Positions 1 to 6,090 of a stretch of 8,831 nucleotides of DNA are shown piece by piece. The notes under the pieces are model-generated. The model saw only the letters and a program-made list of their open reading frames with translations, was not told where the DNA came from and searched no databases. The stretch lies in the NCBI GenBank assembly GCA_035465955.1, contig DATIVK010000133.1:1-8831 (forward strand), in the 5' to 3' direction. Both the position numbers and the translations under genes were made by a program. Numbering within the stretch: position 1 is the stretch's first letter; the number at the start of each line of letters is the position of its first letter. Source of the DNA: DATIVK01 sp035465955. GTDB lineage: Bacteria; Myxococcota; Myxococcia; Myxococcales; Anaeromyxobacteraceae.

Positions 1-40
1 GGTGGGGGGGCGGGCACGCCCCTTGGGGTAGACATGACAA

Positions 41-70
41 CGCCGCCGGCGGGGCTCCCGCACGGCGGCG
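41..70 (-). terminator. Hairpin after the small membrane-protein gene, possible terminator
   Basis: Positions 41-53 pair with 57-70: CGCCGCCG followed by GCGGG, a 3-nt loop GCT (54-56), then CCCGC, one bulged A (62) and CGGCGGCG. This gives 13 base pairs with one bulge, only 26 nt beyond the stop of the minus-strand gene at 96-305. Read on the minus strand, the stem is followed by TTGTCATGTC, which is only weakly U-rich, so termination is plausible but not textbook. Positions 1-40 at the window edge show nothing I can assign. Confidence 0.5.
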
Positions 71-95
71 CTCGAGTTGCGCTCGAAGGGACGAT

Positions 96-305
96 CTACT
101 TCTTCGGGCTGCTGCCGCCCATCGTGAACTTGGCGATGATCCAGACGACGACGCCGAGGCCGACGAGGGCGCCGACCATCATGCCCAGCTGCTTCCCGCT
201 GACCTGCATCTCGGCGACTGCGCCGGTGCCGGAGTCGCCCGAGGCGAGTGCGATGCCGGGGAAGGCGATGACGGCGGCGGCGATCCGGAGAGCAAGCTTC
301 TTCAT
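96..305 (-). CDS. Small exported single-span membrane protein, function unknown
   Basis: I do not recognise this 69-residue protein. Residues 1-21 look like a signal peptide: KK at positions 2-3, a hydrophobic core, and ALA before Ser22 as a signal peptidase I site. A short Gly/Ser/Thr-rich polar stretch (22-38) leads to a second hydrophobic segment at about 39-60, rich in Gly, Val and Met, and then a short basic tail ending PKK. If the signal is cleaved, the mature product is a roughly 48-residue single-span protein; otherwise it is a two-helix hairpin. An AAAGG about 10 nt upstream of the ATG serves as a modest ribosome site. The gene starts 78 bp beyond the stop of the MFS transporter on the same strand, with a hairpin between them, so it could be an accessory peptide of that transporter expressed by read-through or from its own promoter. 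The partnership is inferred from position only. Confidence 0.7.
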   Translation of the reverse strand: MKKLALRIAAAVIAFPGIALASGDSGTGAVAEMQVSGKQLGMMVGALVGLGVVVWIIAKFTMGGSSPKK

Positions 306-330
306 TTTGGTCCAGCCTTTCGTGTGAAGA

Positions 331-363
331 GGCCCCCTACGCCCTCGTCGGGCGCAGGGGGCC
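331..363 (-). terminator. Strong hairpin downstream of the MFS transporter gene
   Basis: Two 14-nt arms (331-344 and 350-363) flank a 5-nt loop (345-349). All positions pair except one, which is an A-C mismatch in plus-strand RNA but a G-U wobble in minus-strand RNA. The structure therefore fits best in the transcript of the minus-strand MFS gene, whose stop lies 20 nt away. The minus-strand sequence after the stem begins TCTTCA, so there is no clean U-run. It may be an imperfect intrinsic terminator, an attenuator before the small gene at 96-305, or a 3'-end stabilising stem. Confidence 0.6.
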
Positions 364-383
364 GGGGAACTGCCAGCCTATGG

Positions 384-2048
384 CTACGCCTCGTGGTGGA
401 TGTCGCGATCCTTCGTCTCGGGCATGAAGAGCGAGCCCAGCACGAAGGTCATGATCGAGACGCCGATCGGGTACCAGAGGCCGGCGTAGATGTCGCCGGT
501 CGTCGCCACGATGGCGAACGAGATGGTCGGGAGGAAGCCGCCGAACCAGCCGTTGCCGATGTGGTACGGGAGCGACATCGACGTGTAGCGGATGCGGGCC
601 GGGAAGAGCTCGACGAGCCAGGCCGCGATCGGCGCGTACACGATGGTGACGTACAGGGCGAGCACCCAGAGGAGGAACATGACGAGCGGCACGTTGACCT
701 TGTTCGGGTCCGCCTTGGCCGGGTAGCCCGCCTTCGTGACCGCCGCCTTCAGCTCGGCGCCGAAGCGCGCGCCCTCCTCCTTCGCGTTCGGCGCCTTCAG
801 GTCGTACGACATGACCTTGGAGTAGCCCGGCTCGCCCGGCTTGCCGAACTCGACGTACGCCGCGCCGGTGCCGGCGACGTTCGCGTACGGCACGGCCAGC
901 TTCGCCACGGCGCCCTTCGCCACGTCACAGGAGCTCGTGAACTTGGAGGTGCCGGTCGGGTTGAACTGGAACGAGCACTCGTTCGGGTCGGCGGTGATGG
1001 TCGCCGGGCTGCTCTTCTGGGCCGCCGCGAGGTCCGGGTTGGCGGCCTCGGTCAGCGTCCGGAAGATGGGGAAGTAGGTCAGCGCGGCGAGGGCGCAGCC
1101 CGCCATGATGATCTTCTTGCGGCCGATCTTGTCGGAGAGCGAGCCGAACACGATGAAGAACGGCGTGGCGAGCATCAGCGAGCCGGCCACCATGAGGTTC
1201 GCCGTCGAGGCGTCGACCTTGAGGGTCTGCGTCAGGAAGAACAGCTCGTAGAACATGCCGGTGTACCAGACGACGGCCTGGCCGGCGGTCCCGCCGAGGA
1301 GGACCATGATGACGATCTTCAGGTTGTCCCAGCGGAGGAACGACTCGGTGAGCGGCGCCTTCGAGGCCTTCCCCTCCTCCTTCATCTTCTTGAAGACCGG
1401 GGACTCGTTCAGCTGGAGCCGGATGTAGACGGAGACGGCGAGCAGCAGGATCGAGATCAGGAACGGGATGCGCCAGCCCCACACGTCGAACCGGGCGCCC
1501 AGCACGGCGCGCGTGCCGAGGATGACGAGCAGCGAGAGGAAGAGGCCGACGGTCGCCGTCGTCTGGATCCAGCTCGTGAAGAGGCCGCGCTTCCCGTGCG
1601 GGGCGTGCTCGGCCACGTAGGTGGCCGCGCCACCGTACTCGCCGCCGAGCGCGAGGCCCTGCAGCAGGCGGAGGCAGATGAGGATGATCGGCGCCGCGAT
1701 GCCGATCGTGCCGTAGCTGGGCAGCATGCCGACCACGAAGGTCGAGCCGCCCATGATCAGGATCGTGACGAGGAAGGTGTACTTGCGGCCGATCATGTCG
1801 CCGAGGCGCCCGAAGACGAGGGCGCCGAACGGGCGGACGGCGAAGCCGGCCGCGAAGGCGATCAGCGCGAAGATGAACTGGCTGGTCTCGTTGAGGGCCG
1901 AGAAGAAGTGCTTGCCGATGAGGGCCGACAGCGAGCCGTACAGGTAGAAGTCGTACCACTCGAAGACGGTGCCCAGGGAGGAGGCGACGATGACGATCCG
2001 CTCTTCCTTGGTGATGCCTTCCCTCGTTGCCTGCTTGGGGTCTGCCAT
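384..2048 (-). CDS. MFS transporter, metabolite:H+ symporter (MHS/ProP-like) family, with large extracytoplasmic insert
   Basis: This 554-residue inner-membrane protein should import a small organic solute (carboxylate, betaine or similar) with protons; the substrate cannot be read from the sequence. Family marks are EWYDFYLYG in TM1 (residues 30-38), the motif A loop GRLGDMIGRK (80-89), its second-half copy GSLSDKIGRK (302-311), QGLALGGEYGGAATYVAEH (130-148), and ELFPARIRYT (480-489) near the end. About 12 hydrophobic segments are visible. Between the segments around 312-330 and 453-475 lies a polar insert of about 120 residues, with Cys358 and Cys374 and the sequence CSFQFNP. It makes the protein longer than typical ProP/KgtP relatives (about 430-500 residues); I recall similar inserts in other proteobacterial members. 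The frame stays open 74 codons upstream, but ATG 2048 is chosen because a GGGAGGAA lies just before it and the cytoplasmic N-terminus then has normal length. It is transcribed divergently from the symporter operon. Confidence 0.9.
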   Translation of the reverse strand: MADPKQATREGITKEERIVIVASSLGTVFEWYDFYLYGSLSALIGKHFFSALNETSQFIFALIAFAAGFAVRPFGALVFGRLGDMIGRKYTFLVTILIMGGSTFVVGMLPSYGTIGIAAPIILICLRLLQGLALGGEYGGAATYVAEHAPHGKRGLFTSWIQTTATVGLFLSLLVILGTRAVLGARFDVWGWRIPFLISILLLAVSVYIRLQLNESPVFKKMKEEGKASKAPLTESFLRWDNLKIVIMVLLGGTAGQAVVWYTGMFYELFFLTQTLKVDASTANLMVAGSLMLATPFFIVFGSLSDKIGRKKIIMAGCALAALTYFPIFRTLTEAANPDLAAAQKSSPATITADPNECSFQFNPTGTSKFTSSCDVAKGAVAKLAVPYANVAGTGAAYVEFGKPGEPGYSKVMSYDLKAPNAKEEGARFGAELKAAVTKAGYPAKADPNKVNVPLVMFLLWVLALYVTIVYAPIAAWLVELFPARIRYTSMSLPYHIGNGWFGGFLPTISFAIVATTGDIYAGLWYPIGVSIMTFVLGSLFMPETKDRDIHHEA

Positions 2049-2054
2049 TTGTTC

Positions 2055-2062
2055 TTCCTCCC
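2055..2062 (-). promoter_or_regulatory. Ribosome binding site that fixes the MFS start
   Basis: The minus strand reads GGGAGGAA with its GGAGG core 8 nt before the ATG at 2048. This strong Shine-Dalgarno match supports the 554-residue protein over the longer open frame that begins near 2270. Confidence 0.8.
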
Positions 2063-2128
2063 GGGATGGGGGGTGGATGCTGCGACGGGTGATGCCTTGG
2101 TAACACGCACGAGAAGCTGAATGCAAGC

Positions 2129-2151
2129 GTTCGCGCACAAGATGCGCGAAC
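2129..2151. promoter_or_regulatory. Perfect inverted repeat, candidate operator
   Basis: The half-sites GTTCGCGCA (2129-2137) and TGCGCGAAC (2143-2151) are exact reverse complements separated by CAAGA. The dyad is centred about 92 bp upstream of the MFS start and about 161 bp upstream of the DUF4212 start. Its size and symmetry fit a site for a dimeric regulator serving one or both promoters. In the MFS leader it could alternatively fold as a 9-bp hairpin. No regulator gene is in the window to match it with. Confidence 0.45.
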
Positions 2152-2300
2152 AAAACGCAAGGCGCACGCAGAAGTAGCGCAAATGGGGCGTGGAGGGGGC
2201 GGCGGCCAGACATCCCAGATTGAAGCGCGCCCGGGTCTAAAACCTGCGACAATGCGGCAACTTCGGCCAAGGCGTCGGCCGGGGAAGGGAGGCCGGGACG

Positions 2301-2558
2301 ATGGAGAGGGAACGGCAGGCCGCGTACTGGCGCACCAATGTCCTGCTCATCGCCATCCTGCTGGCGGTCTGGCTCGGCGTCTCTTTTTGCGCGTCGATCC
2401 TCTTCGTGGATCGTCTCGACGCGATCAGCTTCCTCGGGTTTCCCCTCGGCTACGGGTTCGCGACCGGCGGGTCGATCATCGCGTTCGTGGCGCTCACCTT
2501 CGTCTACGAGCGGCTCATGGATCGGCTCGATCGGCGCTTCGGGGTCTACGAACAGTGA
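2301..2558 (+). CDS. Sodium/substrate symporter small subunit (DUF4212, VC_2704-like)
   Basis: This 85-residue inner-membrane protein has two predicted helices, about 13-36 and 50-72, with charged ends. The marks YWRTN (residues 9-13), GVSF (26-29), the short FLGFPLGYGFA segment (44-54) and the terminal LDRRFGV (76-82) are typical of the DUF4212 / Na_symport_sm family (TIGR03647), which is encoded next to VC_2705-type sodium:solute symporters. It probably stabilises or modulates the large subunit encoded 26 nt downstream, much as the unrelated-in-name DUF485 protein YjcH sits beside ActP in Escherichia coli. A GGGAGG lies 8 nt before the ATG. It is the first gene of the five-gene plus-strand operon. 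Family assignment is strong; the exact role is inferred from the family's constant pairing. Confidence 0.88.
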   Translation: MERERQAAYWRTNVLLIAILLAVWLGVSFCASILFVDRLDAISFLGFPLGYGFATGGSIIAFVALTFVYERLMDRLDRRFGVYEQ

Positions 2559-2584
2559 CCTTCTCTGCTAGGGACTAGGGGACC

Positions 2585-4288
2585 ATGGGGATCACGGGCT
2601 GGACCTGGCTGGCGGTCGGCGGGACGTTCGCGCTCTACGCGGGCGTCGCCCTCTGGTCGAAGGCCCACTCCGCGGTCGAGTACTACGTCGCCGACCGGAC
2701 GCTGCACCCGGCGGTGGCCGGCATGGCGACCGCCACCGACTGGATGAGCGCGGCCTCCTTCATGTCGATGGCCGGCCTGGTGGCGGTCATGGGGCGCGAC
2801 GGCGCCAGCTACCTCATGGGCTGGACCGGCGGCTACGTGCTCCTCGCGGTGCTGCTCGCCCCCTACCTGCGCAAGTACGGCAAGTACACGGTCCCGCAGT
2901 TCGTCGGCGACCGGTACTACTCCGACGGCGCGCGGTTCGTCGCCATCCTGTGCGCGATCGTCATCTCCTTCACCTACGTCGCCGGCCAGACCCGGGGCGT
3001 GGCGATCGTGCTCGCGCGCCTGCTCGACGTCCCGGTCGCGACCGCCGTCGTGATCGGCGCGCTCCTGGTCCTCCTCTTCGCCGTCATGGGCGGGATGAAG
3101 GGGATCACGGCGGTCCAGGTCACGCAGTACGTCGTGGTGATCGTCGCCTACCTCGTCCCGGCGATCCTCCTCGCCCTCCTGCTGACCGACAGCCCGGCGG
3201 TGCCGCTCGCGCCGGGGCGGCCGCTCACGCCGGAGGGGGCGGCGTGGCTGGGGGTGCCGGCCGGCCAGACGCTCCTGCAGGCGCTCGGCGGGCTCTCCCG
3301 CGACCTGGGCCTGGTCCCGCTCACGGCCGGCGCGCGCCCCCGGATCGACGTCTTCTGCACCACCGCCGCGCTGATGGTCGGCACGGCGGGGCTGCCGCAC
3401 ATCATCATCCGCTTCTTCACGGTGCCGAAGATCCGCGACGCGCGCGCCACCGCCGCCTGGGCGCTGGTCTTCATCGCGGTCCTGTACCTCGCCGCGCCGG
3501 CGGTCGCGTCCTTCGCGAGGGCGGGGGTGATCGCGACGGTCCACGGCCACCGGCGCGCCGACGCCCCGGCGTGGCTCCTCGAGTGGGAGCGCACCGGGCT
3601 CGCCTCGTTCCAGGACCGGAACGGCGACGGGATCATGCAGATCTCCGGCGATCCCGCGGTCAACGAGGTGAAGGTCGATCCCGACCTGCTGGTGCTCGCG
3701 CTGCCCGAGATGGCGAAGCTGCCCGCCTGGGTGGTCGCGCTCGTCGCGGCGGGGGCGCTGGCGGCCGCGCTGGGCACCGCCGCGGGGCTCGTCCTCGTCA
3801 TCGCCGCGGCCTTCTCGCACGACCTGGTGCGCGGCTACCTCGCCCCGCGCCTCTCCGAGCGCGCGGAGCTCGGCTGGGCGCGCGCGGCGGCGTTCGCGAC
3901 GGTGCTCGCGGCGGCGCTCGGGGCGCTCCACCCGCCCGCGGCGGTGGCGCAGATCGTCGCCTGGGCCTTCGGCTTCGCCGCCAGCTCGTTCTTCCCGGTC
4001 ATCGTCCTCGGGATCTTCTGGCGCCGCGCCACGCGCGAGGGGGCGGTGGCGGGGATGATCGCCGGGATGACGGTCACCGCCCTCTACCTCGCCTGGTTCA
4101 CGGTGCGCCGCGACCTCAACGTGCCGGCGCACTGGCTCTTCGGGATCTCGCCGGAGGGGTTCGGGGCGGTCGGGGCGGTGGTGAACGCCGTGGTGACGAT
4201 CGCCGTCTCGCTCGCCTCGCGGCCGCCGCCCGAGGAGGTGCAGCGTCTCGTCGCGAGCCTGCGTTACCCGCGCGAGGCGCGGCGGTAG
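2585..4288 (+). CDS. Sodium:solute symporter large subunit (SSS family, VC_2705 subfamily)
   Basis: A 567-residue inner-membrane transporter with about 13 hydrophobic segments, the SSS core count. Recognisable parts are ATDWMSAASFM (residues 50-60, TM1 core), RKYGKYTVPQFVGDRYY (96-112), AGQTRGV (133-139), the SSS signature region GTAGLPHIIIRFFTVP (266-281), and AAALGTAAG (393-401) in the helix that carries Na+ ligands in PutP and vSGLT. An extracytoplasmic stretch at 335-378 contains DRNGDG (344-349), an EF-hand-like acidic loop that I recall as usual in this subfamily. The substrate is likely a short carboxylate such as acetate, by analogy with ActP, but the sequence does not prove it. AGGGA lies 10 nt before the ATG; a second AGGGGA is too close (2 nt) to serve. 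It follows the small subunit by 26 nt and precedes the DUF294 gene by 14 nt. TIGR03648 is the expected model. Confidence 0.9.
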   Translation: MGITGWTWLAVGGTFALYAGVALWSKAHSAVEYYVADRTLHPAVAGMATATDWMSAASFMSMAGLVAVMGRDGASYLMGWTGGYVLLAVLLAPYLRKYGKYTVPQFVGDRYYSDGARFVAILCAIVISFTYVAGQTRGVAIVLARLLDVPVATAVVIGALLVLLFAVMGGMKGITAVQVTQYVVVIVAYLVPAILLALLLTDSPAVPLAPGRPLTPEGAAWLGVPAGQTLLQALGGLSRDLGLVPLTAGARPRIDVFCTTAALMVGTAGLPHIIIRFFTVPKIRDARATAAWALVFIAVLYLAAPAVASFARAGVIATVHGHRRADAPAWLLEWERTGLASFQDRNGDGIMQISGDPAVNEVKVDPDLLVLALPEMAKLPAWVVALVAAGALAAALGTAAGLVLVIAAAFSHDLVRGYLAPRLSERAELGWARAAAFATVLAAALGALHPPAAVAQIVAWAFGFAASSFFPVIVLGIFWRRATREGAVAGMIAGMTVTALYLAWFTVRRDLNVPAHWLFGISPEGFGAVGAVVNAVVTIAVSLASRPPPEEVQRLVASLRYPREARR

Positions 4289-4290
4289 GC

Positions 4291-4297
4291 GAGGAGG
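4291..4297 (+). promoter_or_regulatory. Ribosome binding site supporting a GTG start
   Basis: GAGGAGG sits 5 nt before GTG 4303, immediately after the symporter stop. It decides the start of the first DUF294 gene, which has no ATG nearby. The choice is confirmed by residue-for-residue alignment of the resulting N-terminus with the paralog that begins at ATG 6087. Confidence 0.85.
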
Positions 4298-4302
4298 CGA
4301 AC

Positions 4303-6090
4303 GTGCAGGCGCTGGAGCCAGTCGTCTTCCTGCGGGCCACGCCCCCCTTCCACGCGCTCCCGCAGGCGCTCTTCGACGAGGCCGCGCGGGCGCTGGAGGT
4401 CGGGTTCTACCCGGCCGGCATGCGGCTCGCCGAGGCCGGCGGCGCGCCCCTCGAGCACCTCTACGTGATCCGCACCGGCTCGGTCCGGATCGATCGCGAC
4501 GGCGAGACCCTCCAGACGCTCGAGGAGGGGGAGACGTTCGGCTACACCTCGCTCATCACGCGCAAGGCCACCCTCGACGTGACGGTGGAGCAGGACCTCC
4601 TCGCCTACCGGGTGCCCCGGAGCCAGTTCGAGCGGCTCCTCACCGACGCGAGCTTCGCGGGCCACTTCGCCGTCGAGCTCGCCGCGCGGCTCAGGTCGAG
4701 CCTGCAGCACTCGACGGTCGCCACGTTCCAGGTCGACCTGACGCAGGGGGTCGGGCAGCTCGTGCGCCGCGGGCCGGTCTGGATCGAGCCGGGCGCGACG
4801 GTGGGCGAGGCGGCGCGGCTCATGCGGGCCGAGAAGGTCTCGTCGGTCCTCGTCCGCTCCGACCCGGCGGGCATCGTCACCGACCGTGACTTCCGGGCGA
4901 GGGTCCTCGCGACCGACCGGGGGCCGAAGACCGCGGTGACCGAGGTCTTCTCGCAGCCGGTGGCGACGGTCCCCGCCGCGATGCCGATCTTCGAGGCGTG
5001 GCGCACCCTGCTGGAGAGCGGCGTGCACCACCTCGCGGTGATGCGCGGGCGCGAGATCGTCGGCGTCGTCACCGCCAACGACCTCCTGCGCTGCTCGGCC
5101 CAGGGGCCGCTGCCGATGCTCCGCTCGGTGGATCTCCTGACCGGGCGAGACCGCCTCGCCGGCCACGCCCAGCGGGTCGCCGAGATGGCGTCGTCGCTCC
5201 TCTCCGGGGGGCTCGAGGCGACGACGGTGGCCGGCTTCGTCGCGCGGCTCGACGGCGCGCTGCTCCAGAAGCTGCTCGCGTGGGCGGAGGCGGACCTGGG
5301 GCCGCGGCCGGGACCGTACGCGTGGCTGCTGTTCGGCTCCGAGGGGCGGATGGAGCAGACGCTCCTGACCGACATGGACAACGGGCTCGCGTTCGACGAC
5401 GCGGCGGCCGACGCCCGGAGCTGGTACCAGGCGCTCGCCGACCGCGTGGTGCACGATCTCGAGGTCGCCGGGTTCCCGCGCTGCCCCGGCGGGCGCATGG
5501 CCTCGAGGTGGCTCGGCACCGTGTCCTACTGGCGGCGGGAGATCGCCGACGCGATCGAGCGCCGCCCCCTCGAGGCCGCCGTGTTCTTCGACTACCGCCG
5601 CGGCGCGGGCGCGCTCGACACGGCCCCCCTCGACGCGGCGCTCGTGAGGGCGCGGTACGACCGGCTCTTCGTCCGGCGCCTCGCGAAGGGGGCGCTGGCG
5701 TTCGGTCCCCCCGCGCGGCTGCTGCTGCGCGAGTCGTCGCGCATCGACCTCAAGGCCGAGGGGATCTCCCCCGTCGTCTACCTGGCCCGCTGCTACGCGG
5801 TGGAGGTGGGGTCCTCTGCGCGGGGCACCCTGGACCGGCTCGACGCCGCGCGCGCCGCGGGGCTCATGGGGGAGGAGACCCACGCCGAGGTCACCGAGGC
5901 CTACCGCTTCCTCCTGGGGCTGAGGCTCCGCGTGCAGCTCCGGCGGCTCGCCGACCGCGAGCCGCCCAGCGACGAGGTGACCGTCGCCACGCTCTCGCCG
6001 CTGGAGCGCAACCGGCTCAAGGAGTCCCTCGTCGCCATCCGTCGCTGGCAGGAGAAGGCGGCCTTCCACTACCAGCCGGAGTTCACATGA
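4303..6090 (+). CDS. cNMP-like / CBS-pair / DUF294 nucleotidyltransferase protein, copy 1
   Basis: A 595-residue soluble, probably regulatory protein. Order of domains: cyclic-nucleotide-binding-like beta-barrel (about 10-135); two CBS repeats (about 153-205 and 215-265) with GIVTDRDFR (190-198) and GVVTANDLL (254-262); the DUF294 nucleotidyltransferase core with GSEGRMEQTLLTDMDN (345-360), where Asp357 and Asp359 should bind metal; then an alpha-helical DUF294 C-terminal domain (about 440-590). CBS pairs often bind adenine nucleotides, so the protein may read energy charge and transfer a nucleotide to a target; neither ligand nor target is known to me. The phosphate-binding cassette of the first domain reads FGYTSLITRKAT (79-90) and lacks the Glu and Arg used by CAP to hold cAMP. 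Compared with copy 2, the region after CPGG (394-397) is about four residues shorter and diverged (SYWRREIADAIE), and TDQDN is TDMDN. Its stop overlaps the next start by 4 nt (ATGA). Confidence 0.88.
   Translation: MQALEPVVFLRATPPFHALPQALFDEAARALEVGFYPAGMRLAEAGGAPLEHLYVIRTGSVRIDRDGETLQTLEEGETFGYTSLITRKATLDVTVEQDLLAYRVPRSQFERLLTDASFAGHFAVELAARLRSSLQHSTVATFQVDLTQGVGQLVRRGPVWIEPGATVGEAARLMRAEKVSSVLVRSDPAGIVTDRDFRARVLATDRGPKTAVTEVFSQPVATVPAAMPIFEAWRTLLESGVHHLAVMRGREIVGVVTANDLLRCSAQGPLPMLRSVDLLTGRDRLAGHAQRVAEMASSLLSGGLEATTVAGFVARLDGALLQKLLAWAEADLGPRPGPYAWLLFGSEGRMEQTLLTDMDNGLAFDDAAADARSWYQALADRVVHDLEVAGFPRCPGGRMASRWLGTVSYWRREIADAIERRPLEAAVFFDYRRGAGALDTAPLDAALVRARYDRLFVRRLAKGALAFGPPARLLLRESSRIDLKAEGISPVVYLARCYAVEVGSSARGTLDRLDAARAAGLMGEETHAEVTEAYRFLLGLRLRVQLRRLADREPPSDEVTVATLSPLERNRLKESLVAIRRWQEKAAFHYQPEFT

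Larger units (their letters stand above)
2049..2300. promoter_or_regulatory. Divergent control region between the MFS gene and the symporter operon
   Basis: This is a 252-bp non-coding stretch between the two divergent starts, less uniformly GC-rich than the genes. It holds the strong MFS ribosome site, a perfect 9-bp dyad at 2129-2151, a cluster of GCGCA words (plus strand at 2133, 2162 and 2177, and in inverse orientation TGCGC at 2143), and a GGGAGG ribosome site at 2287-2292 placed 8 nt before the DUF4212 ATG. I could not define a convincing -35/-10 or -24/-12 promoter on either strand: TTGAAG at 2220-2225 and GACAAT at 2248-2253 are present but separated by 22 nt. Both transcription units probably start here. 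Confidence 0.65.

Noticed and set aside
1..40. Tail of an upstream gene at the left edge
   Set aside because: A plus-strand frame stops at 29-31, but fewer than ten codons are visible, so it cannot be distinguished from chance.
324..2120. Long plus-strand open frame (about 598 codons) opposite the MFS gene
   Set aside because: It is an Arg/Glu/Asp/Gly-rich low-complexity translation, as expected antisense to a high-GC gene. The minus strand encodes clear MFS motifs, and no domain or ribosome site supports the plus-strand frame.
2124..2146. Sigma-54 (-24/-12) promoter on the minus strand ending TTGCA
   Set aside because: The TTGCA half is present, but the essential GG of the -24 element is missing (TGCG instead of TGGC), and the match overlaps the dyad.
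2049..2270. 74-codon N-terminal extension of the MFS protein
   Set aside because: It lacks a ribosome site and would cover the control region and dyad. ATG 2048 has a strong Shine-Dalgarno and gives the family-typical N-terminus.
2546..4132. Long minus-strand open frame opposite the sodium symporter
   Set aside because: Composition is Arg/Glu/His-rich without motifs. It overlaps the recognisable SSS gene completely and is a shadow of its codon bias.
2950..4302. Possible long N-terminal extension of DUF294 copy 1 (open frame of 1046 codons)
   Set aside because: The extension is a +1-frame shadow of the symporter, rich in Arg/Pro/Gly. GTG 4303 has an ideal GAGGAGG site and aligns with the start of copy 2.
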